DNA of 64,000 nt from Pholis gunnellus (GCA_910591455.2 OU342820.1:20430128-20494127); one strand, 5' to 3'. Positions 35,561 to 47,292 are shown, counted from the stretch's first letter. Numbers and translations are program-made. Notes: generated from the letters alone by a model not told the origin.

Positions 35561-36260
35561 ATACCTCGAACGGCATTGACGCGCGGCGGCATTTGAAGAA
35601 TTCAGCATTTGGCTCGGTTGCCAGGTGACGGGGCACTAGACCTTGGCTGCAGGCGGCTGCGCTGAATGTTTCTCATCATCCGGAGTAATGAGCATTGCCG
35701 TGTTTATTTCTCAGATGATGTGAAATGTTGGGATCTCAAACAATAACCGCGTGTGCACTGTGCATTTCGGCGTTAATAAATCACCGTGTATACGACAATT
35801 GTTGGGATTCTTCTCAAAGTGACACCACTTCCACAGGCGTCGCAGCCTCTTCGTTGCTCGTTAATGTTGTGTGACAGCAGCTTGTGTACAGCAGGAAAAT
35901 GGCTTTATTGCAATATGATACAAAAGCCATATTAGCTCAGGGCTCAAAAACAGTCAACTAGCAAGACGTTCACAATTTGATTAGAAGGCAGGAATGGGAT
36001 TAAGAGCTGCTGTGCGTCCATTCGACCTGTTTACATGTTTAGCTTGTTAAATAAACGGCGCGCGGGGGCAACGTTCCCCTTTTGAAGCGATGTAATGGGC
36101 CTCATGCATCAACATTCTGTTGAGAAAATAAGAGATGTCAACTCCAGATGCACCCAGATGTGCTAAATGATGAATCCCACTTGATCATAAATTGGAGGCG
36201 AGTTGTTCATTATATAGATAAATGTACATATAGAAGGCGATGGAAGGGCAGGTGTTGTGC
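35561..36260. promoter_or_regulatory. candidate conserved non-coding block
   Basis: 35580-36220 is repeat-free. It includes GGAGTAATGAGC near 35681, GGCGTTAATAAATCACC near 35769, TTGATTAGAAGG near 35978 and GGGATTAAGAGC near 35997. CpG-rich GGCGCGCGGGGGC lies near 36057. Confidence 0.35.
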
Positions 36261-37015
36261 GCAGATACTCTGGCAGCAGACCAGGAATTGGAGAGATTGC
36301 ACCAATAAAAAGCTGTAAGAAGATGAAGAAGAAATCGAGGTTCTGTTAAAATAAACTACAAGTAAACGTGTGATGTTGGAGGAAAATCAAAGAGTAAACT
36401 ATCTCTTGGTCAGACTTCTCTCTAAAAATGTTCTCTTAACCTAAAAGAAGAGCGAAGCTGAGAGGAGCAACATTTGGTGAATCCCAGAAAATCAAAGAAT
36501 ACGAACAAAATGATGATGAAACGTGTTTTGCATATCGCTTTCTCTACGAGGCCAAGGCTGCAAAATCCTCTTCACCCTGAAAATATGCAAACACAGCACA
36601 AAACTAACGTTGACTCAACACAACTGAAGTGTGCACATACAGTATATATGTATTCCAGATTGGATTACTGTGTGAGAACATTTCATAATAATTGAAAAAT
36701 ACTCAATCTTTTACACCAAAAACGCACCTACAGCTTAACTGCTTTTGTTATCCTTCTATAACTAACAGGTGAAATAAATGTTTAAGACGAAATGTTGTCA
36801 AAATACAGTTTTAAATGTAATATCGTCTTTTCTAAGATGTTCCTGGCCAACATCTTTTTTCAGCCAAGCGGTGAGTGCGGCTCAGAGGTGCGGCTCAGCT
36901 CTGCGTTACCGTTCCGACCCACATGCTGCACAGAGTGGCTTCCATTGTTCGGCGTCCCACCGTATACGTCCCTGCACGCCGTCCTCTCTCCTGAGCTAAA
37001 GACGCTTGGACATTA
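36261..37015. other. AT-rich non-coding stretch
   Basis: No gene is recognised. 36830-37010 is GC-richer, with two overlapping plus-strand frames of about 73 codons and no domain. Confidence 0.3.
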
Positions 37016-38110
37016 GCATACACAGGTTGTCACGGGTAAATGAATGACAAGACTTTCATCTCTATACGTGTCAGCCTCGCTTAGCGGTGACACGGTTCAA
37101 TGTGCCCAGCAAAGTGCCACTTTGGTCGCCGGTGGAACCGGCGCACGATTGAAGCCCTAGCCCCGCGAAGATTACTTAATAAATAGAATAATTTCACCAT
37201 CAATATTATCCCAGCTTTGTGGCAATGTCAACAGAGAGCAAGAAAACAACCAATCTATATCTGTTATGAAAGTTTGCCATCCTCCTCCCGGTGCCGTGTG
37301 CAGCCATTTAAACCGTAATGAAAAGTGGAGGTATGTTTTTGTTTTTGTCACACAGAGGAAGAGTTGATTTTGTGTGTTTTCGTCACTCGGCTTTTGTGTG
37401 TTTGGCAGTAAATTTCTCTCCTCTGCTGCGTTTTCCTCACATTTGAGTTACGACGCTGTCGGTCACGGTGAGCTTTTTATTATGCGCCTCATGCGGATGC
37501 ACATATTTTTTTTTTACAGGTTTATACAGATATGGTTGCTGAACTCAATTACTGTACATAATCTTAACCCTGACAGTTAAAGGGATGTCAATTAGTTTTT
37601 GTTGGGGATATTTAATGCTCATTAAAGAATTAAATGTGCGAAGGCTCACTTTGCAGACATTTAAAACATGAATATTTAATGAGACCTGTCTCGTCTGTCC
37701 TGATGACTGTAACTAGTTCTGCCAGCAGCTGCTCTATATTTCTCAAAGCCAGCCCGCCATCCAGTCCCAAAAAACTTCTGACACGCCGTCCTCAAAATGG
37801 ATGACATCTTGATTCCCCGGTAATGAAATCATCACTGGGATATTGCAGACGGTTTTAATTCTGATTAAAAGTCATTTTTTAAAGAGATGACCTCGAACAT
37901 CTCTACTCCTCCTCGTCTCCGTCTCTTAATTCTTCATTTCCCATTGCTCGAAGCCGAAAGTCCTGAGTTGGCAAAAAAAAAAAAATCACGCCGGCGAATA
38001 GGAGACGTTTATCAAATTTCTCCATTAATCTGATGTGCGGGGGCCTTGATTAAAATGCTACCCCACACAGACAACGCAGATGCTCAAAGTGCAGACTTAT
38101 AGGGCTGCAC
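37016..38110. promoter_or_regulatory. candidate conserved non-coding cluster
   Basis: 37590-37700 contains CAATTAG, GGATATTTAATGCTCATTAA, GAATTAAATG and ATATTTAATGAGACC within about 100 bp. 37800-38060 adds GGTAATGAAATC, TTTTAATTC, TCTTAATTC and TCCATTAATCTG. It is one of the denser TAAT/ATTA stretches of the window. Confidence 0.38.
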
Positions 38111-38204
38111 AGATTGATACAGATGCGCGGCGCTCCTCTTGCCTTGTTTGGACGCAGAGGGTGGCTGCGGCGGGAATCGATAAAGGGAATGCTCTGTGAT
38201 CCAA

Positions 38205-38217
38205 GGGGGGGGGGGGG
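38205..38217. repeat. poly-G tract and GGTT repeat nearby
   Basis: G run at 38205-38217; a TTGG repeat running into a G run at 38428-38457; an A run near 38506-38516. Confidence 0.9.
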
Positions 38218-38554
38218 TCGGCTTTTGTCTTTAGTGTTTATCCTGACTCAGCACAAAGTCAAAAAGGCAGCATGTGACCGAAAGGGAAGACTGATGTGCC
38301 GAATCCCCCCCCACACCTCCCTCCTCTTGGTATCTGAGCGTCAGGGATTCCAGCAGAGATTGATTCTCTTCCCACACAGAGATAGGGCTTGTTTTTCACA
38401 CGGGGTGATATGAGACTTTTCAGAGAGGGTTGGTTGGTTGGTTGGGGGGGGGGGGGGCAGTGGGATTGGTATTGGTGGAGATGACAGGATGGTGATGTGG
38501 GGATAAAAAAAAAAAAGCCGAGACAGAGATGGAAAAGCGGACGGAGCGAAGGGG

Positions 38555-38606
38555 TTGGCCCCCGCCGGCCCCTGCCGGCCCCCGCCGGGCCCCCCGCCCG
38601 GCCGCC
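38555..38606 (+). repeat. C/G-rich CCGCCGGCCC repeat
   Basis: Imperfect ten-base units of CCCCGCCGGC type, very GC- and CpG-rich. Frames over it are Pro/Ala/Arg-rich on both strands. Confidence 0.75.
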
Positions 38607-38699
38607 TTCCAAAACCGACCCCGAGCCCGGAGCCTCCTCTCAGGGCCGGGCTGGTGTCGCTTCTGGACAAGTTGTCCTCCCGGCGTATAGATCCGCTGT

Positions 38700-39050
38700 C
38701 TTCTAATGCTGATTGATATTAATCAAATTGCCTTTGACTGACACGGCGGCCAAGAGGCACAAAAGGCAATTTTCTGAAAAATGCCCCCCCCCCCCCTCCT
38801 CCTGGTCGGAGGAGTCTCCAGACGTTTTTAGTCTTTTTTGCCGACTTGCTCCTGCCCCCCCCCCCCCCTCTTTGGATAGCCCATGTAATGGATGAGCACA
38901 TATGCCTTGTGCTCTCTCCGAGCGGAGGAGACATGAACTAATTAATTACGGAGGGGGGGGTGTGGGGGGGGGGATGTTGGCCGAGCTGGACGCTGACACG
39001 ATCGTTGTGGCTGTGTGGTTATTGACTCCTCCGCGGAGGGAAAGTTGCTC
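38700..39050. promoter_or_regulatory. conserved-looking segments split by poly-C and poly-G tracts
   Basis: C runs at 38784-38796 and 38855-38868 and G runs near 38954-38973 interrupt complex sequence such as GATTGATATTAATCAAATTG (38711 onward, a near-palindrome) and GAACTAATTAATTACGG near 38934. Confidence 0.35.
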
Positions 39051-40090
39051 GTTTAGCAGTGTGTAGCGAGCCCGGGAGGTCAGCGATCATTGTGGAAGCA
39101 GCATATGCTCCGGTGTTTGTCCGTCTCTCAGCCTTGTGTTTGCTGCTGTCACACGCAATGTGGGTTTTTTCCTCCTCGGATGTGTGTGTGTGTGGTATTA
39201 ATTGCATCTTGTAACACATTTTCCTGTCACATAGTCTTTTTTTTTTTTTTTTGGTGCAGTTATACTGTTTTGATTTGATTCGTGAACTGTCTGAAGTAAA
39301 TTCCAGCCAGTTATAATAAGCAGCTTTCATTCCTCCGAGCTCGAGAAGCGGTTGTGGACATTTCAAGTACATGGCAAGTAGAGTAGATTAGAGGGTTATG
39401 CCCTTGAACATCTCTGGTTCTCTGTATTATTCTGAAAATATAGATTACAGACTCGGGGTCAGGGAGAGCGCCACAGGAGACTATAGAAAACCACTGCAAT
39501 CATCTCAGCCAGTCTGCAGCCCTGATCCACAGATGCTTTTGAAATTCTAATGCGCGCCAAGATAGATGTGGAAAAGTACTCAACTGCAGCTTAAAAACAG
39601 ATAAATTACGACGGCCGTCCTTTTTACAAAATAGATTGCCTTAATGGCAGGGCCTAACTGTGTCGCTAACTAAACGGTGCACCTCAGGGACCCGCAGATC
39701 AACCTGGTTCTCCACGTGAGGAGATGCTTATCTTACTGCCTTTTGGACCTGTGTACCAATGAGAGGCTGAGGAGGGAGGGGAGGGTCTGCTGGGAGATGA
39801 GTTGGGCGGGTGTTATTGTCAATGAGAGAGAGAGGTTAAGGTGGAGTCTGTGATTGTGCTGTTGTTTTATTTATGAGGGTTAACACAAGGCTGAGCTTCA
39901 TGGTGGGAGCAGAGAACAGCAGCTTTGCGTTCCTCACACAGATAGGGGTCGGGTATCGATGTCCAACGTCTGAATTGGAACTGGTTCCAATTTGAAAAAA
40001 AAGAATTGGTAATTTGAGCAGAAACAACTTTTTGATTCTTATTGATCCCGAAAAGAGAACTCTGGACCCGCTGCCCACACGCATCAAAGC
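39051..40090. other. mixed non-coding stretch
   Basis: TG tract near 39181-39194, T run 39237-39252. No gene is recognised; overlapping minus-strand frames at 39836-40094 lack domains. Confidence 0.35.
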
Positions 40091-40139
40091 ACATGACTGG
40101 TGTTTGACCCCGGAAGTGAGTCAGCTTTCTTTTTTTGCA

Positions 40140-40410
40140 CTTCCGGTTCCCTCGTTCACCTAGATGTGTTATTGGTTAGAGGCCTGAAATAAGGTCCGTG
40201 GTTTTCCCGTTTTGCTCTATGATATAAAAGACATCAGTTAATCCCCTCTGGTGGATTTAGAAGCTTTGACGTTAAAAAAAGATTCTAAATGAGACGACTA
40301 ACGTCCTCACTAGAACACTATCCTCCTTTAGCTCAGTGGTGGAGACGTGAAGTCATGTGACCGTGGTGTGGTTTGTTTACGTTCACTTTTTTACTTCCGC
40401 TGGTCGCTTC
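40140..40410 (+). mobile_element. interspersed repeat family B, copy 1
   Basis: Shares ordered blocks with 54060-54270: GCCTGAAATAAGGTCCGTGG, then CGTTTTGCTCTATGATAT, then GACGACTAACGT. Identity is patchy with gaps, so the pair is old or belongs to related subfamilies. A tRNA-like TAGCTCAGTGGTGGAG is at about 40329-40344. Confidence 0.45.
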
Positions 40411-41190
40411 AAAAATCCCAAAAAGTGGTGATTGATTGTTGGCCACAAAGCCTATTTTCTGCGATAATCCAAAATCCATTGGAAACATCCCTTTGTCTTT
40501 TATCAGTAGCTAACCGGTGCGATGCTAACCTCCTCCCCGCAGCTCTCTGTGTGGCAGACTGAGGCTCGAGCTCACACAGTGTGGCTGAAAGAAAGTTCTA
40601 CATTGAAATGGTATAATTTCATCGGAGAGCAGACGTCTGTCTAACGTGATAAATGTCTGCAGGCTGTGTCAGAATGATCTAGCACCTCGAGCTCAAGTCA
40701 AAACAAACGGAAGACATCAAACATGCACAAGAGAGTCTTTATGGTTTTTTATTTATTTTTTTTCTTTATGAAGGAATCAAAACTTTTGACATCACTTTTC
40801 ACTTTTTTTTTGCAGCCGACATGTAAATCTGAAGAATGTAGCCGGTGTTTGATTTCTGCGTATTTTAGTTTTCTTAAACTCAAATGGAGGATTCAATGAG
40901 AACCAGAGCACCAGAGTTCAGGATGCCGTAACATAATTAATATATAATTCATTCATTTAATTGTCTCTCCTCATTATGTTAAATACATTTAGCTGTTGTT
41001 GAGTGGCTGAGACTCACATAACAACGTCTCTCTTTGCCTCTCAACAGAAATAAGAAACCTCGGGGAGGAAGCGGCTACAACACACGGCTCAATTAAAACT
41101 AAAAAAAACTGTTAATAAATTATACCTTTAGCATCTTTTTTCTGTCTCTGCTGTCATAAATCCAATAAAACTAAGGTCCTGTGGGTCTCC
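40411..41190. other. AT-rich non-coding stretch
   Basis: No gene. T-rich tracts near 40743-40765 and 40804-40813; TAAT-containing sequence near 40930-40965. Confidence 0.3.
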
Positions 41191-41194
41191 TCGT

Positions 41195-41590
41195 AATAGA
41201 TGAAGACAAAACTCCCCCCGGGACCAATTAGACCATCAGGAAATTACAATCTATTGGATTGTGTACCATTAGAAAGAAGAAAAAAAAGAATCATATTGAG
41301 AATCTTTTCAACAAACTGGAAAACACGATCCAAGTGAGTCACATGAGGCCGAGAGATTTTATTCGTCTTCATTTCTTCACGAGCGCCCCGGTTCCGGTTG
41401 CACGGTGTAGTGTTTCGCCGCGGACGTCGGCGTCCACGAGCCGCGGCGGCGGCGTCACAATCTGCCAGCCGACGGCGAGCGAGTGACAGTCGCCCTTTTT
41501 TTTCCTCCCAGCTGATGGAGGTGACAGCGATGCGGCGCGGGGCGGCTGACAGGCGGGGGAATTGGCAGGTGTTGCCTCGTTGTTTTTTGT
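41195..41590. promoter_or_regulatory. candidate conserved segment followed by a CpG-rich patch
   Basis: 41200-41280 contains CCAATTAGACC and GAAATTACAATC. 41386-41490 is CpG-dense, including GCCGCGGACGTCGGCG near 41417 and GCCGCGGCGGCGGCG near 41440. The CpG patch is short for a CpG island. No transcript evidence is visible. Confidence 0.3.
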
Positions 41591-41622
41591 GGGGTGAGCC
41601 GGAGTTGTGGGTGGCGTGATGA

Positions 41623-41657
41623 CCCCCCCCCCCCCCCCCTCCCCCTCCCCCCCTCCC
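41623..41657. repeat. poly-C tract with T interruptions
   Basis: A C run of 17 followed by CT-interrupted C runs. Confidence 0.95.
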
Positions 41658-41659
41658 GC

Positions 41660-41865
41660 TATCCTGGCCAGAGGGAGCTGGTGATTCATACATTTTTAAT
41701 GGTTGTCTCAGGGTGCTTACGCAGCTCCTCGTTACTGCCCATCCAACCTGTCATGGCACCGGGCCCACCAGGCCGAGCAACAGGCCCTCCTTTAGACACC
41801 TCAATAATTTACTGCATGTGTTTACAGAACGTTGACAAAGTCAAGTGCACTGGCCCCTGTATACA
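41660..41865. other. conserved-looking short segment between C tracts
   Basis: Complex sequence without a gene; 41690-41830 is even in composition. Confidence 0.3.
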
Positions 41866-41871
41866 CCCCCC

Positions 41872-41902
<31 letters not shown>

Positions 41903-41914
41903 ACACACACACAC
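41866..41914. repeat. compound poly-C plus (CA)n repeat
   Basis: 23 C followed by 13 CA units, then a short C run. Confidence 0.95.
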
Positions 41915-42088
41915 CCCCAGGATGAATAATACATGTGGCCGATTCAGGAATGTGCCTGGCGGTATGGAAGTTCAGATCTAACACACATACGCAAAGTAAA
42001 TGTCCTGACATTTCAAATATCTACTGTGCCGAAATGTGCTGAACACACAGAAGTGCTCAGACTCCCCGTGAGGAGGGAGAGTTGGTGA

Positions 42089-42133
42089 GGTGGCGGTGGC
42101 GGTGGCGGTGGCGGTTGGTGGGGGGGGGGGGGG
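42089..42133 (+). repeat. (GGTGGC)4 and poly-G
   Basis: A hexanucleotide repeat runs through GGTTGG into a 14-G run; a G-quadruplex-capable pattern. Confidence 0.92.
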
Positions 42134-42134
42134 A

Positions 42135-43160
42135 CAGAAATAGAGAGTTCCTCTCTCAGAACAATTGCCTGAAACAAACCCTGCAGGCTCTTTGACAGGA
42201 TGTAACTGGTTTGATGCCTCTGTGCTTCTGTCTGTTGTTTGAGATGCTGAGGAGGATTTCAGACAGTGAGCACATGTGAGCCAGTATTTTCTTTTCTTTC
42301 CAATTTAAGAGTCCAAACTCTGATCCCAGGAGGATGAAAGATGAGGAGCTCTGGGGGAGGGAAGGCAGGCAGGAATCTACATTGCTTGTTTTGTTTTTTT
42401 TATTCCACTCTCCCATCAAATGAAGTGCTGGAATCTCATCAGGAGTGAAACGATGACTAATCAATTTTTTACAGTCCCCCCGGTGCAACAGTCTAGGACA
42501 AGGAAAAGCCTCTAATTTAACTTGTACTTAACAAATGCAATGTCTGTTGGAAATTGGCACAAACAAAACTGTTATGAATGATGCTGGTGTAAGTAATCCA
42601 GAGGCGTGGATGAGTAAACAGCGTCCTCCTGTTGCTTTTTTTTCTTCTTTTTTTAATATCCTTTTCGCTCCTAAAAAATAACAATCGACACAGACCCTTT
42701 GCAGCCGCTGCAGCGTTTTACGGCGGACGGAGATGTGCCGTAAAAGTCCGCCTCCACAGTCACTCACCGATCACTGTGATTTTTATGCACGCCGCGACAA
42801 CGCGTGCAATGCGGTGGATCACATTTCAAATAGAGTTATTTGCGAGGAAGACATTATGCAACGTTGTTAGACCTGTGTACACTACATAGGCAAACACAAA
42901 CACACATTGCTTGCATTTTGTTTTCCCCAGGCGACTTCGGTTGTTGAAGCAAACATTTCCTGTTTGTTACACTCGGTGTTGTTCAGTCTCTGCTGGAGCA
43001 GACGCCTGTTGGAGGCTTATTAAGAAATGCACGTTGCCTCAATCCCAATAAGTGCTCCAAGCCTAATGAAGGTCTCTCATGATTCAGATTGTCTGACTTT
43101 TTAATGCAGATCACAAAAACTACTGTTACATGAGTCTGACTCGTAGGTGGATATCACCTC
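42135..43160. promoter_or_regulatory. mixed block with candidate conserved segments
   Basis: 42680-42860 and 42930-43120 are complex and free of simple repeats, with TTATTAAGAAATGC near 43017 and CCTAATGAAGG near 43062. A 110-codon minus-strand frame at 42156-42488 has no domain. Confidence 0.3.
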
Positions 43161-43790
43161 AGGTAAGCCGTTTTGCTGTTTTCTGTCTTTCTGTGCTCGC
43201 AAAGCTGAGTTAGCAGCTAATCAAGCAGCACAGACAACCACTGCCTGGGGCCCCAGAACCCCTCAGGTGCCTCGGAGGGCCCCGGATCCATTGCGTATTA
43301 GTTGGTTTGAGGTAATTTGATTCATTTGTAAGTCTGTGCATGTCCACAAGAGAGTATCAAAATTCAAGGTATATTGCCTTCTTAAAGTGGGGAAAGGCCC
43401 TTATTAACATGGCTACATTATTGAATACAAGACCACCGCTCCACTGTGAGCTGCTCTTCCTTGGAATCAAATTGCACAGATGACTCTTGTTGCATCTGAT
43501 GCAACTCAATGACAAAACACCTAAATACCTAGAAATAGTAAGAATTGGTTCATACATCTCTGTAAACCAATTCTGCATTCGTATGCATATGAATCGGTAG
43601 ACAACAAGAGAAGACAAGCTACAGGCATCGGTAGTGTTCTGGTTTCCATTTGTAGACGAGTAGTAGTGACCAATCATGTTGGAGCAGGCTTTGATTGCAT
43701 GCAGGAGAACCGTCCTCTTTTCCCCCAGCAAAAGAGGCGGAACGCGTTGGCCGAATTCTTGGTTCTGCCGAGTGAAAATCAATGCTTCAT
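43161..43790. other. non-coding stretch with a 154-codon frame of no recognised content
   Basis: The minus-strand frame 43357-43821 is the longest in the window not made mainly of a simple repeat. It shows no known domain, it begins inside repeat family A copy 2, and no splice-bounded segment supports it. I treat it as chance. Confidence 0.35.
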
Positions 43791-43793
43791 GTG

Positions 43794-44112
43794 TTAAAGC
43801 TGCATTCTCTCTAGTGTCCACCGGGGGGCGACTCCTCTGGTTGTATAGAAGTCTATGAGAAAATGACTCTACTTCTCTCTTGATTTATTACCTCAGTAAA
43901 CACTGTAAACATGAGTTTATGGTCTCAATCTCTAGTTTCAAGTCTTCTTCAATACAGCATGATGTTCATTTAGAAAATGATGGTCCATTTAGAGTCAGAA
44001 ACAACAACAAAAAACAACATGGCGACGGCCGTAATCCAAAATGGCGACGATGAAATCGCCCAATTTAAGGCTTCAAAACGTCAGTCCACAAACCAATGGG
44101 TGTCATCACATT
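43794..44112 (+). mobile_element. interspersed repeat family A, copy 2 (internally deleted)
   Basis: Starts TTAAAGCTGCATTCTCTCTA and is co-linear with the reverse complement of 4850-5296 through TTTAGAGTCAG near 44000. It then jumps to the distal part with AAAATGGCGACGATG and CCACAAACCAATGGGTGTC. About 120-150 bp present in copy 1 is missing. Confidence 0.75.
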
Positions 44113-44380
44113 TCAATAGGCTCACTCTGCCCCAGGAAACCCAAACAGCTTTTTGTTTGCCACCATCTACAAATTCTATAATATGGTTATAAAATGGCTC
44201 AAAACTTTAACAGCATTCACTACAGTTTCTTCTGCGTTGATTAAGGGACTAACCTGCAAAAAGAAGAGTACGTTTAAAACCTGCTTTTGGTTTGGAGCCC
44301 CATCTTCTGGGACTTTGTGTGTGTGTGTGTGTGGGTTGTTTTTTTTTTTCGCAATTTAGAAGAAGCAACATGACATGTCA
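44113..44380. other. non-coding stretch with a (GT)n tract
   Basis: TG array at about 44317-44333, T run near 44339-44350. No gene. Confidence 0.5.
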
Positions 44381-45284
44381 ACGAAGTGTCAACATTCATA
44401 TCCTTCAGCCAAACAGATCGCAGCCGACCTGCGGGGACGCTGGCTGCAGTGTAATACGGGTTGTTGGGAATATTTGCAGGGACGGAAGTATACATACACA
44501 CACACATGTGAGCGCCGCATTCACCTGGGGGGGGGGGGGTGTTGACGGGAGCTGACTCTTGATTGAGGGGCTGTCCCTCTCTCCCTTTGCCGATTTATGA
44601 CTGAGAGGATTTGTGTCCAGTCCAACTTATCTTGCTGATAGACAGCCTTGTAGATTTCCTCGGAGTGGATTTATGTTCTGCGGGGCGGCGGCGGCGTTGT
44701 CGGGATGGTGCTCTGCAACTCGCATATCCCCATTTTACACTTTATATTTGAACTTCACATTTCCACATGGCTGCGTGGCCCTTGCTCTGAGTGGCTCTCA
44801 ACCTCCGGCCATTTGCTAGAAATGTAATTATTTATGCTCCGGCGTGGAGAAAAGATTCTATAAGTAGTCTCGCATTTTATCTAATTCTCCCTCGTCTGCG
44901 AAAAGATGGCCGATAATGGTGTCGGATTTCTAGCGATGCCATGTATGGAATTATTATTTTAAAGCCGGGGTGATTTATGGGGCCCAGACTCGAGACGTGA
45001 TGATCGTAATTAATCTGAACCGTCGTGAGAGAGAAAAGGCCAACCACTGATCTGTACACGGCATATGGCTGTGGGATCTTATTCTCCCTGCACCAAATCG
45101 CACTTCTTTCACCTGAATCAGCACGTTCTGCTTCCCTGTGCAACGCTGCTCCGCAGGACTCCATCCAACCACCACTATCCGACTCACACGTCTGTTTACG
45201 GTGGAGAAAAGTGTGAGATCCCAAATGCACTTTTTGGGGATTAAATTTGAAAGCAAAAATCTTGTTTCACTCCTTATTTTGGCC
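44381..45284. promoter_or_regulatory. candidate conserved non-coding cluster
   Basis: Broken only by a G run at 44527-44539, this is about 900 bp of complex sequence. 44820-45010 includes AATGTAATTATTTATGC, GGAATTATTATTTTAAAG and CGTAATTAATCTGAACC. Frames on both strands overlap across 44877-45256 with no known domain. Confidence 0.37.
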
Positions 45285-45305
45285 TTTTTTTTTTTTTTTT
45301 TTTTT
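45285..45305. repeat. poly-T tract
   Basis: A run of 21 T. Confidence 0.95.
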
Positions 45306-45399
45306 CGGGGAAACAGGCAGAAACAGGCAGGATCATATTTGCTGCTCGCGCACCCCAGACGGGGAGCCCGGCTCGCGCGTTGACCTCCTCAGACCGAGC

Positions 45400-46060
45400 A
45401 CATTGGCAGAAATAAAACTCATCTGAGCCTCAGACTGGCAGACAAAGGAGACACTAGTAGCTGGAGAGCTGGAAAGACAGAGAAAATTCTGAGTAATATT
45501 GATCTTAGTTAATTAGATTCCTATCTAGTCTCTGGGGACCGGTGTTCCGGCAACACATTTTAGAGTGAAGAAAGTGGCTGAGAGATATACCAGTATATGA
45601 ACTCAGTTAATTTAATTTCAAAGCCCCGAGTACAAAATGTGATTTGATTATTGGGAATATTTTTCATGTCTAATTACAATTTCTCTTTTCTCCCCTGAAG
45701 TTTATCTAAACTTTCTTTTTTTTTTCTTCTTCTTCTTTTGCTCGGCGAGTCCTAATGAATCCCAGTCTGTTTAGAACTAAATGGCAGAGTGTTTATCTCC
45801 TCACCCCGCCCTCCACCTCCAACCCCCCCCTGCAGCTCAGTAATTCAATATGCAGCGCAGAAAAATTAGATTTGGAATTGAACGCTGATATTGTTAGTTT
45901 TCTCCATTGAAACTAAATGAATTTGCACATTGGGTCACTAATTAGAAGGTATTCTATTTCACTTTACCTCAAGGTGACGCCTGTGCAATAACATAAGATA
46001 TTACAAAGGTCCAATTAGCAATTCCTCTCAACGCATTTAGTAAAACGTGAGCAGCTTCAA
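45400..46060. promoter_or_regulatory. candidate conserved non-coding cluster, TAAT-rich
   Basis: 45500-45690 holds CTTAGTTAATTAGATTCC, CAGTTAATTTAATTTC and CTAATTACAATTTC. 45838-46030 holds CAGTAATTCAATATGC, AAATTAGATTTGG, CACTAATTAGAAGG and CCAATTAGCAATTCC. Low-complexity T/C sequence (45715-45740) separates the two halves. Confidence 0.4.
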
Positions 46061-46138
46061 CCACATGTTTCTAGCTTTCCTCGTCTTCAGTTCTGTCAGC
46101 AGTGTTGTGGTTTCACTGTGCTGTTTCTGCTGAGACTT

Positions 46139-46139
<1 letters not shown>

Positions 46140-46183
<44 letters not shown>
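46140..46183 (+). repeat. (TG)n microsatellite followed by (GGA)n
   Basis: 22 TG units, then a GGA array at 46198-46222. The poly-Glu frame here is a repeat product. Confidence 0.97.
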
Positions 46184-46184
<1 letters not shown>

Positions 46185-46229
46185 TGTGATGGTTGGGGAG
46201 GAGGAGGAGGAGGAGGAGGAGGTCGTGTC

Positions 46230-47240
46230 GGGAAGCAGCGCCCTGACGTCCCGGGGCCACACGCCAGGTCAGCGGCTTTCATGGCTGATCTGTTTGTCAT
46301 AATGGCTTTTTAAAAGGTCACGTGTTGATTAAAATGACTGATGGTTAAAAAGCATCCGTTTCGGCGACGTGCGCGCCGGGCACATAGAACCGCGGGTCAC
46401 GTCCGACGGTGTGCGGCGGCCATTTGTTACGGATGGATGCAGAAGGGGTGGTGGGGGGGGGGGGGCGGAGTAGGTCAGGCAAATATGTGAAATATGGTGA
46501 GGGATGTCTTAGTAATGTGGTCAAAAAAGCTGAGGACGGGCAGCATTAGCGCTCGCTGAGAAAAGGGATTATCCGCGTATTCTCCTCACACTTGTCACCA
46601 TTTATCTTCTCCGCATTATTTTTTTTTATTTTTTTTGCTCCAGCCCTCTTTTTTTTCTCACCACACTCTTTGCTTTTTTGCTGCAAGGCAAGCTGCTCTC
46701 GTGCATCGCTGGGGGAATTCATTGCACTGCTCTGCTAGAGATCCAAATGTATTACTGTGAGGCTGCTGTGAGTGGCCGGCAGCATGGGGACGTATACCTG
46801 TGTCTCACTCAAACCCCACCAGCACCAGCGCCTCCCCCCAAGCAGCCCCCCCCCCACCCCCCAGGCATCTCCTTGCATGGGGGCTATAATTGTTGCTGTA
46901 AATTCTGCCGCTCCCCTACGCCCCTGTCTTAACCGCCCATTACACATGGTTCACTACGGCCCTTGTTGATTGCAGCTGTCGAGAAGGGGCAGATTTATGC
47001 ACTCTGGCTCGGAGATGGAGGGATGGAAGGCAGCAGCGGTGAGAGAACTGGTGATTAGGGGGGGGGGGGGTGGGTTTATTGGGTGAGCCCACGCTTGACC
47101 CTTCCTCCGGCCCGGTTTACCCTCTCTGGGCGTAGGTGGAGAGGCTGATCAGCAGAGGCGGCGACTTGGTCCGAGAGAGATGGAGGGACAAACAAGAGCT
47201 CTAAAGTGGGCTGGTGATGAGATCTGGGCCTGATCCGTTG
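46230..47240. other. mixed block with G/C tracts and possible conserved segments
   Basis: G runs at 46453-46465 and 47058-47070, C-rich tract near 46836-46862, T-rich tract near 46618-46662. 46680-46830 and 46870-46990 are complex. No exon is recognised. Confidence 0.35.
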
Positions 47241-47249
47241 AGCTTTGTT

Positions 47250-47292
47250 GTGTGTGTGTGTGTGTTTTCCTGCTGCACACACACACACACAC
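47250..47292. repeat. facing (GT)8 and (CA)8 arrays
   Basis: A GT run at 47250-47265 and a CA run at 47276-47292 are reverse complements separated by ten bases, so the segment can fold into a hairpin. Confidence 0.9.

Noticed and set aside
40325..40345. Possible functional tRNA gene from TAGCTCAGTGGTGGAG
   Set aside because: No B box follows at tRNA spacing. It is better read as part of a dispersed repeat.
41244..41693. 149-codon minus-strand frame with Gly and Arg runs
   Set aside because: Driven by the poly-C tract and the CpG-rich patch. Several frames on both strands are open over the same bases.
43357..43821. 154-codon minus-strand frame
   Set aside because: It starts inside a dispersed repeat copy, has no domain and lies in sequence without coding texture. 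Chance opening is more likely.
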